The translations under genes were made by a program, and so were the position numbers. From an uncultured Clostridia bacterium (GTDB taxonomy: Bacteria > Bacillota > Clostridia > Oscillospirales > Oscillospiraceae), in the NCBI GenBank assembly GCA_946184215.1, contig CAMHER010000029.1, forward strand, positions 1 to 14,911: a stretch of 14,911 nt of DNA, in the 5' to 3' direction. The stretch's first letter is position 1; every line of letters begins with the position of its first letter. Positions 1 through 7,142 of this stretch are shown here, piece by piece. The notes below the pieces were generated by a model. That model made no database searches. It was not told where the DNA came from and saw only the letters and a list, made by a program, of their open reading frames with translations.

Positions 1-2
1 AG

Positions 3-575
3 GCCAGCATGAAGATCCCGCGCCTGTTCCGCGGCGTGTTTGACACCTCCACGGTGTTTGGCCGCTTTATGGACAACGTCTTTGCCAACTATGCCTCGAC
101 CTATCTGGTGTTTGTCGCGGTGCTCATCGTGTGGTTCGTGTTTTACAAGACTCGCTTCGGCCTGCGTCTGCGCGCCTGCGGCGAGCATCCCCAGGCCTGC
201 GAGACCCTGGGCATCAACGTCATTGCGATGCGCTTCACCTGTGTGTGCATCTCCGGCTTTCTCGCCGGCCTCGGCGGCGCCTGCGTGACGATGGCCATCT
301 CCACCCAGTTCCGCCCCATCTCCATTGTCGGCCAGGGCTTTATCGCCATTGCGGCCGTCATCTTCGGCAAGTTCCGTCCCCACGGCGCGCTGCTGGGCTG
401 CCTGCTGTTCGGCTTCTGCTCCGGCCTGAAGGTCGTGCTCGGCGGCTCGTCGGGCATCAACATGCAGCTGATCTCCATGATCCCCTATGTGGTCACGGTC
501 ATCGTGCTGATCCTCTTCGTGGGCCGCTCCCGCGTGCCGAGCGCCAACGGCAAGCCCTTCGTCAAGGCAAAATAA
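3..575 (+). CDS. ABC transporter permease, simple sugar/nucleoside type (C-terminal part, 5' end outside window)
   Basis: The open frame continues to the left edge with no stop, so the gene is cut by the window; about 190 residues are visible, against 300 or more for a whole permease. The visible part has at least four hydrophobic segments and the family hallmark RLRACGEHPQACETLGINV between two of them, the cytoplasmic loop that contacts the ATPase in the RbsC/YufQ-type importers of ribose, other simple sugars and nucleosides. It would form part of the membrane channel, working with an ATPase and a BmpA-like lipoprotein that should lie to the left. The methionine at position 9 is unlikely to be the start because the frame and homology continue upstream. 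The next gene, psuG, splits pseudouridine-5'-phosphate, which makes a nucleoside substrate attractive, but this is inference. The family is clear; the substrate is not. Confidence 0.88.
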   Translation, partial: ASMKIPRLFRGVFDTSTVFGRFMDNVFANYASTYLVFVAVLIVWFVFYKTRFGLRLRACGEHPQACETLGINVIAMRFTCVCISGFLAGLGGACVTMAISTQFRPISIVGQGFIAIAAVIFGKFRPHGALLGCLLFGFCSGLKVVLGGSSGINMQLISMIPYVVTVIVLILFVGRSRVPSANGKPFVKAK

Positions 576-596
576 CCGCGATCCTCTTTTCAAAGC

Positions 597-636
597 AACA
601 AAGGATATGGAAGATGACTCCATATCCTTTGTTTTG
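597..636 (+). terminator. Intrinsic terminator-like hairpin after the ABC permease
   Basis: A perfect 15-bp inverted repeat (597-611 with 619-633, 7-base loop 612-618) lies 21 bases after the permease stop. The right arm runs into TTTGTTTTG, a modest T tract. It probably ends the permease transcript, although read-through into psuG 35 bases further on is possible because no separate promoter for psuG is obvious. Confidence 0.75.
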
Positions 637-668
637 CGGAGGACAGACTTTCATTACAGGAGTAAAAA

Positions 669-1580
<912 letters not shown>

Positions 1581-1642
1581 CGTGCATTTCATGACAGGAA
1601 AGCTGCCAGTTTTGACATGCGGCGCGTCTGAAAACAAAAAGG

Positions 1643-1651
1643 TGCTATAAT
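1643..1651 (+). promoter_or_regulatory. Extended -10 promoter of the small RNA
   Basis: The bases TGCTATAAT form a perfect extended -10 element (TG at 1643-1644, TATAAT at 1646-1651), predicting a start near 1657. The -35 at the usual spacing is poor. A consensus TTGACA at 1612-1617 lies 28 bases upstream of the -10, too far for a standard promoter, so activity probably rests on the TG extension. Confidence 0.65.
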
Positions 1652-1656
1652 ACGAT

Positions 1657-1775
1657 CCGGTTATGGCGCTTTGCCGCTTCCTATGCGCGGAACTCCGGCA
1701 GGTGAAGCAGTATAGGTCCCTCTGCGGCTGCCGCCTTAACCAACAAGACCCCCGGGCTTTTGCCCGGGGGTTTTG
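1657..1775 (+). ncRNA. Candidate free-standing structured small RNA, unidentified
   Basis: The gap between psuG and dpaB contains no convincing reading frame but has a complete RNA transcription unit: extended -10, about 90 bases of foldable sequence, and an intrinsic terminator. The ends pair: 1659-1663 with 1737-1741 and 1665-1668 with 1732-1735 (nine pairs around one U-U mismatch), then 1673-1677 with 1724-1728, then 1680-1684 with 1712-1716. The tip (1685-1711) holds GGAACTCC, GGCA and GGTGAAGCAG. The long rod-like fold and AGCAG near the tip recall the signal recognition particle RNA, but the near-invariant GTCAGG...GGAAGG of that RNA is absent, so I do not assign it. The next gene is on the other strand, so it is not a leader for a downstream gene. 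Existence is likely; identity is unknown. Confidence 0.55.
1748..1774 (+). terminator. Intrinsic terminator of the small RNA, probably bidirectional
   Basis: A 9-bp GC-rich stem (1749-1757 with 1762-1770) with a TTTT loop is followed by TTTT on the plus strand. Read on the minus strand the stem is followed by TCTTGTT, so it can also end the dpaA-dpaB transcript, whose stop codon lies about 20 bases away. Confidence 0.85.
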
Positions 1776-1793
1776 CTGCCCCTTCCCCGCTCC

Positions 1794-2363
1794 TCAGCGC
1801 AGCAGAGGCTGGAGCTGCCTGCCCTCCAGCGCGGCGGCCACCGTCTCGCCGAGCAGCGAGAAGTCCGCCTGCAGCGAGCAGGGCTTTCGAAGCGGATCGT
1901 CCTGCCCAAAGGGGACAAAGTACACGTTTTTGCGGTTCAGAAGCCGCGCGATCGACTCCGCCGAGCCGGAGAGCGCGTCATTGGTGGAGAAGGCGATGAC
2001 GAGCGGGCGGCCGTTGCGCAAGTGCGCCTTGGCCGCCATCGTGACGGCGCTGTCGGTGATGCCGTGAGCGAGCTTGGAGAGCGTGTTGCCCGTACACGGC
2101 GCGATCAGCAGCGCGTCAAGACCCACTGTGGGGCCGAGCGGCTCAGCCTCCGCAATCGTCGTAATGACCTTTCTGCCCGTCAGATCCATCAGCCGCCGGA
2201 TATGCTCCGCCGCCGTACCGAAGCGCGTGTCGGTTTCCGCGGCGGTGTCGCTCATGATCGGGTATAAGGCATAGTCCGCCGTCAGCACCGAGGCATTTTC
2301 AAACAGCTTTTCATAGGTGCAGTACGAGCCGCAGAGCGCAAGCCCCAGTCTCTTCTTTTCCAT
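1794..2363 (-). CDS. dpaB: Dipicolinate synthase subunit B (SpoVFB)
   Basis: This 189-residue protein is the flavoprotein-like subunit of dipicolinate synthase. With DpaA it oxidises dihydrodipicolinate to dipicolinic acid in the mother cell; the product is pumped into the forespore and gives heat resistance. Visible hallmarks are the N-terminal GLALCGSYCTYEK (flavoprotein-fold phosphate-binding start), PIMSDTAAETDTRFG, the central LLIAPCTGNTLSKLAHGITD, and the C-terminal YFVPFGQDDP. Size is close to the family's usual length of roughly 195-200. The ATG at 2363 lies one base after the dpaA stop (TGAGATG), and its ribosome site AAGGAGAGGG is inside the end of dpaA, so the pair is translationally coupled. 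The frame stays open far upstream of this ATG, but that part overlaps dpaA and is not real. Confidence 0.96.
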   Translation of the reverse strand: MEKKRLGLALCGSYCTYEKLFENASVLTADYALYPIMSDTAAETDTRFGTAAEHIRRLMDLTGRKVITTIAEAEPLGPTVGLDALLIAPCTGNTLSKLAHGITDSAVTMAAKAHLRNGRPLVIAFSTNDALSGSAESIARLLNRKNVYFVPFGQDDPLRKPCSLQADFSLLGETVAAALEGRQLQPLLR

Positions 2364-2364
2364 C

Positions 2365-3225
2365 TCAACCCTCTCCTTCCTCAATCGAGGCATAGATCGC
2401 CTCGCACAGGATCTCCGCCGCCCGCCGCGGAGCATATCGGCCGGGCAGGCCCGGGGCGGACAGCACCCGCAGACCGATGTTTTCCGCCAGCGTCTTTTCA
2501 AAGCCGCCCGGCGCTGAGGCGAGCTCCAGCAGCAGCGCCCCCTCCGCCGCGGAACAGAGCACGGCGTCGTCCAGCACGCTGGCCGGCACGGTGTTGACGA
2601 TGCCGTCAAAGCTGCCGATGCGCTCGGCAAGCGCGGCAAATTCGCAGCTCTCTGCCCCCAGCGCGCTCGCCTCTGCCCGCGCATCCGCCCGCCGTGCCGC
2701 CACGCAGACCTCCGCCCCCAGCGCCAGGAGCCGCCGCGTCAGGATCCGGGCGATCCGGCCCCAGCCGCAGACAAGGATGCGGCTGCGCCAGAGCGTGGTA
2801 TCGCAGTTTTCCATCAGCACACAGATGGCGCCCTCGGCCGTGACGGCCGCGTTGAACACGGCAAAATCCTGCCGCCGCGTCAGATCCTCGACGCTCAGCC
2901 CCTGGCGCAGCGCCGAGAGACACAGCGCGTCGCCCAACCGCCCGCCGAACAGCCGCTGACCCTGCCAGAGCGCCGCCACCAGCTCCTCACAGCGCAGCTG
3001 TTCGGCCGAGAGCGGCGTAAAGAGAAGCCCGCCCGCCTCCGCAGGCGTCGGCAGCACGACGCAGTCTGCGCCGTACACGCAGCCCTGGATACAGCCCGCT
3101 TTCGGGATCTGCGGCGGCAGCTCGGCGCGCTCGAGGGCGTAGGTACACACACGGTGCCCGTCCCGCCAGAGCAGCTCGGCTAAGTACTTCTGTCGGCTGT
3201 CCCCGCCGATGATCGCAAATTTCAA
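2365..3225 (-). CDS. dpaA: Dipicolinate synthase subunit A (SpoVFA)
   Basis: This is the dehydrogenase-like subunit of dipicolinate synthase, acting with DpaB during sporulation. The N-terminus KFAIIGGDSRQ is the DpaA N-domain signature (first Rossmann fold), and ILVCGWGRIARIL in the middle is the second nucleotide-binding motif, followed by a conserved C-terminus with LELASAPGGF and APGLPGRYAP. Start choice: GGAGG at 3238-3234 is two bases from the ATG at 3231 and overlaps a GTG at 3234, but is eight bases from TTG at 3225. I therefore prefer the TTG, which yields a 286-residue protein; using the ATG adds only two residues. I could not find a convincing SigE or SigK promoter in the short divergent gap to thyA, although mother-cell control is expected from the family. 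The pair is a stand-alone operon, without the asd and dapG genes that follow it in Bacillus subtilis. Confidence 0.95.
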   Translation of the reverse strand: MKFAIIGGDSRQKYLAELLWRDGHRVCTYALERAELPPQIPKAGCIQGCVYGADCVVLPTPAEAGGLLFTPLSAEQLRCEELVAALWQGQRLFGGRLGDALCLSALRQGLSVEDLTRRQDFAVFNAAVTAEGAICVLMENCDTTLWRSRILVCGWGRIARILTRRLLALGAEVCVAARRADARAEASALGAESCEFAALAERIGSFDGIVNTVPASVLDDAVLCSAAEGALLLELASAPGGFEKTLAENIGLRVLSAPGLPGRYAPRRAAEILCEAIYASIEEGEG

Positions 3226-3281
3226 AGGCATCACCTCCGCACATCATCTTATTCCGGCGGCGGCGGAGGGGTGTTTCTTGG

Positions 3282-3310
3282 TTGCCTTTTCCGGGGCCAT
3301 ATGGTAAAGT
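3282..3310 (+). promoter_or_regulatory. Sigma-A promoter of the thyA operon
   Basis: TTGCCT (3282-3287) and TAAAGT (3305-3310) are separated by exactly 17 bases, predicting a start near 3317 and a short leader of about 25 bases before thyA. It lies in the divergent gap with dpaA. Confidence 0.6.
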
Positions 3311-3341
3311 AGAAAGGAAAAACAGGAAAGGTCGTGCGCAT

Positions 3342-4172
3342 ATGAGCAGAGCAGACGAGATCTTCATTGCCAACTGCCGGGATATTTTGACCAACGGCAT
3401 CTGGGACACGGACCGGGAGGTACGCCCCCGCTGGGAGGACGGCACGCCGGCCCACACGGTCAAAAAATTTGGGATCGTCAACCGCTATGACCTCTCGGAG
3501 GAGTTCCCGATCCTGACGCTGCGCCGCACCTACTGGAAGAGCGCGATCGACGAGCTGCTGTGGATCTGGCAGGCAAAGAGCAACAACGTCCACGATCTGC
3601 GCACCCGCGTGTGGGACGCCTGGGCGGATGAAAACGGCTCCATCGGCAAGGCCTACGGCTATCAGCTTGGCGTGAAGCACCACTATCCCGAGGGGGATAT
3701 GGACCAGGTGGACAAGGTCATCTGGGACTTGAAGCACAACCCCGCCTCCCGCCGGATCATGACGAACATCTACACCTTTGCGGACCTGAGTGAAATGGCG
3801 CTGTACCCCTGCGCCTATTCCATGACCTTCAACGTCAGCGGAAATCGGCTCAACGCGATTTTGAACCAGCGCTCACAGGACATGCTGGCAGCCAACAACT
3901 GGAATGTGGTGCAGTACGCCGTGCTGACGATGATGATGGCGCAGATCGCCGGCTTTGAGCCGGGCGAGTTTGTCCATGTGATCGCCGACGCGCATATCTA
4001 TGACCGCCACGTCCCCCTGATCGAGGAGATCATCGCCCACGAGCCGAAGGCCGCGCCGAAGTTTATCATCGACCCGGAGGTCAGGGATTTTTACGCCTTC
4101 ACGCGGGACAGCTTCCGTATGGAGGGCTACGAATATTCCGATTTCAACGCGAAGATCCCGGTGGCGGTGTAA
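3342..4172 (+). CDS. thyA: Thymidylate synthase (Bacillus ThyA type)
   Basis: This 276-residue enzyme methylates dUMP to dTMP with methylenetetrahydrofolate, leaving dihydrofolate. The sequence follows the Bacillus subtilis/phage-type ThyA branch: DGTPAHT near residue 39, DELLWIWQAKSNNVHDL, and the RSQDMLAANNWNV block in place of the more usual RSxDxxLGxPFN. The nucleophile is C157 in ALYPCAY; the SRR phosphate-binding segment (NPASRRIM) and the C-terminal PVAV are present. The ATG at 3342 is chosen because AGGAAAGG lies about ten bases upstream; an in-frame start at 3282 would overlap the promoter and has no support. The DHFR frame begins 17 bases after the stop, the usual thyA-dfr operon, in which the reductase recycles the dihydrofolate made here. 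Confidence 0.96.
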   Translation: MSRADEIFIANCRDILTNGIWDTDREVRPRWEDGTPAHTVKKFGIVNRYDLSEEFPILTLRRTYWKSAIDELLWIWQAKSNNVHDLRTRVWDAWADENGSIGKAYGYQLGVKHHYPEGDMDQVDKVIWDLKHNPASRRIMTNIYTFADLSEMALYPCAYSMTFNVSGNRLNAILNQRSQDMLAANNWNVVQYAVLTMMMAQIAGFEPGEFVHVIADAHIYDRHVPLIEEIIAHEPKAAPKFIIDPEVRDFYAFTRDSFRMEGYEYSDFNAKIPVAV

Positions 4173-4188
4173 GACGGGAGGAGAGACT

Positions 4189-5907
4189 ATGGACGCGATC
4201 GTAGCGGTATATTCCGACTGGGGCATCGGCGCAAGCGGGACGCAGCCCGTCGTGCTGCACGCCGACCGGGCGCATTTCCGCGAACACACCGCCGGCGCGG
4301 CGGTGATCGTGGGGCGCAAAACGATGGAGGATTTCCCCGGCGGCCGTCCGCTCCGCGGGCGGCACAACATCGTCGTCACCCGGCAGAATGTCACCGTTGA
4401 CGGGGCCGAGGTGGCCCACACCACCGCCGAGGCGCTCTCTCTCGCGGCGAAGTACGAGAGCTGCTTCGTTATCGGCGGCGCCAGCGTATTTCGCCAGTTC
4501 TTCCCCCACCTTGACCGGGTTTTGCTGACAAAAATTGATCTCGCTCCCCACTCTGACAGTTTTTTCCCGGACCTGGACGCCGATCCGGACTGGAGCTGCA
4601 CGGAGGAGGGCCCCTGGCAGGAGGAGGACGGAGTGCGTTATCGCTTCTGCACCTATGAGAGAAAGAGGGACAGAGGAATGGAAGAAAAGCTGCGGGAATA
4701 TGCCAGACTTCTTGTGGAGGTCGGCGTCAACATCTGCCCGGGCCAGACGCTGGTGATCTCCTCGCCGGTGGACTGCGCGCCCTTCACACGCCTGTGCACC
4801 GAGGCGGCCTATGCCGCCGGGGCGCGCGAGGTCGTCGTGCGCTGGGGGGACGATGCGATCGCTAAGCAGCGCTATCTCCACGGCGCGGAGGAGCTGTTCG
4901 ATTCGATCCCTCTCTGGCAGCAGACGATGATGAAGGACTACGCCGAGGGCGGCGCGGCCTTCCTCTCGATCTCCGCCCACGATCCCGAGGCTTTTCTGGG
5001 CGTTGACCCCGATCGGCTGCTGCGGGCCTCCCGCGCCTACGGCCGGGATATGGCGGCCTTCCGCTCCCGGCTGATGGCCAACCGCAACGCCTGGTCGATC
5101 GGCGCGATGGCGGTGGAGAGCTGGGCGCAGAAGGTCTTTCCCGACTGTGACAAGACCGCGGCGCTTGAAAGACTGTGGGAGGCGATCTTCGCCTCCGTGC
5201 GCATCACCGGAAAGGGAGACGCGGTGGAGAAATGGCGCGCGCATGTGGCCACGCTGAAAGGCCGCATAGAAAAGCTAAACGCCTGGCACTTTGAATCGCT
5301 GCACTACCGCAACGCCCTGGGCACCGATCTCATCGTGCGTCTGCCGAAGGATCACGTCTGGGCCGGCGGCAGCAGCGCCACGCCCGAGGGCCGGCGCTTT
5401 ATCGCCAACATGCCAACGGAGGAGATCTTTACCGCCCCGCTGAAGAGGGGCGCGGACGGCGTGGTCTGCGCGGCGATGCCGCTGGTACACGACGGCAACG
5501 TGATCGAAAACTTCCGCTTTGTGGTCAAAGAGGGCCAAATCGTGGAGGTACACGCCGAGAAGGGCGAGGAGATCCTGAAAAACGCCATATCCGTGGACGA
5601 GGGCGCCGCCTTCTTCGGCGAGGTGGCTCTCGTGCCCTATGACAGCCCGATCCGCAACCAGGAGCTGCTGTTCTATGATACGCTTTTCGACGAGAACGCC
5701 GCCTGCCATATCGCCTTCGGAGATTCCTATCCGGAGTGTATCCGCGGCGGCGAGGACATGAGCGCCGAGGAGCTTGCCGCCAGGGGCCTGAACCACAGCG
5801 ACACGCATGTGGACTTCATGATCGGCACCGCTGACCTCTCCATTGTCGGCACCACGGAGAGCGGCGAGGAGATCGAGGTGTTTCGAAACGGCAACTTCAC
5901 CTTCTGA
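4189..5907 (+). CDS. Dihydrofolate reductase fused in frame to an M29 aminopeptidase (DHFR-AmpS/PepS)
   Basis: Residues 1-160 are dihydrofolate reductase: IVAVYSDWGIG, catalytic acid D26 in LHAD, VIVGRKTMEDFPGGRPL, the NADPH-site segment CFVIGGASVF, and an ending YRFCTYERK where a free enzyme would stop. Residues 164-572 (409 residues) are a complete M29 metallo-aminopeptidase of AmpS/PepS type, with all likely metal ligands visible: E411/E412 (MPTEEIFTAP), E478 (FFGEVALVP), H507 (ACHIAFGDSY), H540 and D542 (SDTHVDFMIG). The linker is only about three residues. At the junction, AGAGGGA (4664-4670) sits seven bases before an in-frame ATG (4678), so the aminopeptidase may also be made alone. 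The first half recycles the dihydrofolate made by ThyA; the second trims peptides and has no known link to folate. The residue matching E. coli Trp22 is valine (V21). Both domains are clear; whether the fusion is biological or a lost stop codon is open. Confidence 0.93.
   Translation: MDAIVAVYSDWGIGASGTQPVVLHADRAHFREHTAGAAVIVGRKTMEDFPGGRPLRGRHNIVVTRQNVTVDGAEVAHTTAEALSLAAKYESCFVIGGASVFRQFFPHLDRVLLTKIDLAPHSDSFFPDLDADPDWSCTEEGPWQEEDGVRYRFCTYERKRDRGMEEKLREYARLLVEVGVNICPGQTLVISSPVDCAPFTRLCTEAAYAAGAREVVVRWGDDAIAKQRYLHGAEELFDSIPLWQQTMMKDYAEGGAAFLSISAHDPEAFLGVDPDRLLRASRAYGRDMAAFRSRLMANRNAWSIGAMAVESWAQKVFPDCDKTAALERLWEAIFASVRITGKGDAVEKWRAHVATLKGRIEKLNAWHFESLHYRNALGTDLIVRLPKDHVWAGGSSATPEGRRFIANMPTEEIFTAPLKRGADGVVCAAMPLVHDGNVIENFRFVVKEGQIVEVHAEKGEEILKNAISVDEGAAFFGEVALVPYDSPIRNQELLFYDTLFDENAACHIAFGDSYPECIRGGEDMSAEELAARGLNHSDTHVDFMIGTADLSIVGTTESGEEIEVFRNGNFTF
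4664..4680 (+). promoter_or_regulatory. Internal ribosome site and ATG at the DHFR/aminopeptidase junction
   Basis: AGAGGGA at 4664-4670 lies seven bases before the in-frame ATG at 4678-4680, exactly where free-standing M29 aminopeptidases begin (MEEKLREYARLLVEVGVN). This would allow a 409-residue aminopeptidase to be initiated inside the fused frame. Confidence 0.5.
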
Positions 5908-5915
5908 AAACGCAC

Positions 5916-5954
5916 AAAAAAGCAGTGAAAACCAGAGGTTTTCACTGCTTTTTT
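5916..5954. terminator. Bidirectional terminator between the aminopeptidase frame and spoIID
   Basis: A perfect 18-bp stem (5916-5933 with 5937-5954) has a three-base AGA loop, A6 at the left foot and T6 at the right. It works in both directions and separates two convergent genes. Confidence 0.95.
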
Positions 5955-5975
5955 CATCGTTGTGATACAGGGAGT

Positions 5976-7046
5976 TTACTTCACCAGGGTCGTGCCGGGA
6001 TAGTAATGGGCCAGGATCTCCTTATAATCCGCGCCAAGACGCGCCATCTTATCCGCGCCGTATTGACTCATCCCCACGCCGTGACCGAAGCCGGTCACGG
6101 TAAAGGTGAAGGCCGGGGGATCGTAAGTAAGGGTAAAGGCCGTGGAGCGCAGGGAGAAGAGAGAACGGAGCTCCTTCCCGCTCACTTCCACCCCGCCCAG
6201 CATGACGGAGGCCGTCCTTCCCGCCTCATCCCGCCGCAGCTCGCCTATCCATTGATCCTCCGCGCCGGAGAAATCCGCCTCCGGGTGCGCGGAGAGCACC
6301 GTATCACGGAAGTCGATAGGGCTGCAGTGCAGGGTGGAAACATACTGCGGGACATCGTCGGCCGTCTCCGGGCTGGAAACACTGACGAGATACGGCACCG
6401 CGCTCCACACGTCGGCGCTGTTCTCCGTCACCGAGGCGGAGGACGAGTGAAAAGCGGCAAGGATCGGTTGCCCCCCGGCGGCAAGATACTCGCCGTATGT
6501 ACCGTCGACAGCTGAAGATATCTTCTCGTAATTTGCATCGTAGTCCTCTCCCCATTTTGTTCTGAGCGCTTCCTGGCTCTGCCAGGCCTGGCAGCAGCCG
6601 TAGTCGGTACAGACCTGCGCCTCGCCGTGCTTGGAAAAGGAGGCGCAGTACAGCGCGTAGGTCCGGGCCGCCACGGCCTGGGCCTTGAGCGCCTCGGCGT
6701 GAAAGCCGGGCGGCATCTCGGCGGAGACGACGCCGCGCAGATAGTCCTGCATGTCCATCGCCTGCACCGATCCGTCCGGGAGCAGCACCCGCAGCTCCGC
6801 CGGTGCGGCGATCGCCGCCGGGGCGGGGCCGTCTGTCCGCGGCGCGGCGGAGAGGACAGCGGTTGTTTCCGCAGGTGGGATGGGGGAGAGGGGCGGCGCC
6901 TCGTCCACCGCGGCCGACAGCGTCGGATTTGCCGCTTCCCTCTCCGCACCCGCCGCAGTCTCGTCATTCTCGCCGAGGTTTGCCAGAAAGGGCAGGCCAA
7001 CGGCGAGCATCAGGGCAAAATAGGCATAGAGTATCGTTCGTTTCAT
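5976..7046 (-). CDS. spoIID: Stage II sporulation protein D (SpoIID), engulfment lytic transglycosylase
   Basis: This 356-residue membrane-anchored protein degrades peptidoglycan glycan strands during forespore engulfment, in complex with SpoIIM and SpoIIP in the mother cell. It has an N-terminal anchor (about residues 5-23), a Pro/Ala-rich linker (24-84), and the SpoIID domain. Hallmarks are DYLRGVVSAEMPPGF with the catalytic E110, LKAQAVAARTYAL, a Cys-rich stretch around VCTDYGCCQAW (C146, C151, C152), FHSSSASVTENSADVW with H200, and GFGHGVGMSQYGA near 319-331. Clostridial SpoIID uses Cys/His zinc ligands in this region; here Cys151 occupies the position where I would expect His. The ATG at 7046 follows CAGGAG at a good distance. 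It stands alone, divergent from the membrane-protein operon. SigE control is expected of the family, but I saw no clear SigE promoter. Confidence 0.95.
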   Translation of the reverse strand: MKRTILYAYFALMLAVGLPFLANLGENDETAAGAEREAANPTLSAAVDEAPPLSPIPPAETTAVLSAAPRTDGPAPAAIAAPAELRVLLPDGSVQAMDMQDYLRGVVSAEMPPGFHAEALKAQAVAARTYALYCASFSKHGEAQVCTDYGCCQAWQSQEALRTKWGEDYDANYEKISSAVDGTYGEYLAAGGQPILAAFHSSSASVTENSADVWSAVPYLVSVSSPETADDVPQYVSTLHCSPIDFRDTVLSAHPEADFSGAEDQWIGELRRDEAGRTASVMLGGVEVSGKELRSLFSLRSTAFTLTYDPPAFTFTVTGFGHGVGMSQYGADKMARLGADYKEILAHYYPGTTLVK

Positions 7047-7063
7047 GCTTCTCTCCTGCTTGT

Positions 7064-7081
7064 CCGCCCCTCGGGGGGCGG
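7064..7081. repeat. GC hairpin in the spoIID leader
   Basis: A 7-bp inverted repeat, CCGCCCC (7064-7070) and GGGGCGG (7075-7081), has a four-base loop. It lies just upstream of the spoIID ribosome site, with no T tract in either direction, so it is not a terminator; it might act as a leader structure. Confidence 0.45.
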
Positions 7082-7085
7082 CTAC

Positions 7086-7114
7086 TTGACTGAGGTGGAA
7101 AAAAAGGTTACAAT
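7086..7114 (+). promoter_or_regulatory. Sigma-A promoter of the membrane protein/phosphatase operon
   Basis: TTGACT (7086-7091) and TACAAT (7109-7114) are 17 bases apart, a near-consensus vegetative promoter. The predicted start is near 7121, about 22 bases before the ATG at 7143. Confidence 0.8.
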
Positions 7115-7142
7115 TATTCCGTTACTATTCTATTAGAGCGAG

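Noticed and set aside
1612..1651. TTGACA at 1612-1617 as the -35 of the small RNA promoter
   Set aside because: The spacer to TATAAT is 28 bases, far beyond the 16-19 of a working sigma-A promoter.
1657..1745. Small RNA as signal recognition particle RNA
   Set aside because: Size, rod-like fold and AGCAG fit, but the nearly invariant GTCAGG and GGAAGG of the SRP tip are absent; the loop reads GGAACTCC-GGCA-GGTGAAGCAG.
3235..3330. SigE or SigK promoter for dpaA-dpaB
   Set aside because: Only partial matches (CATATGG, GGAATAAGA) and none at the right spacing; mother-cell control is expected but not visible.
4144..5244. Minus-strand open frame opposite DHFR-aminopeptidase
   Set aside because: Shadow of the recognised plus-strand domains; composition is His/Arg/Ala-rich with no family match.
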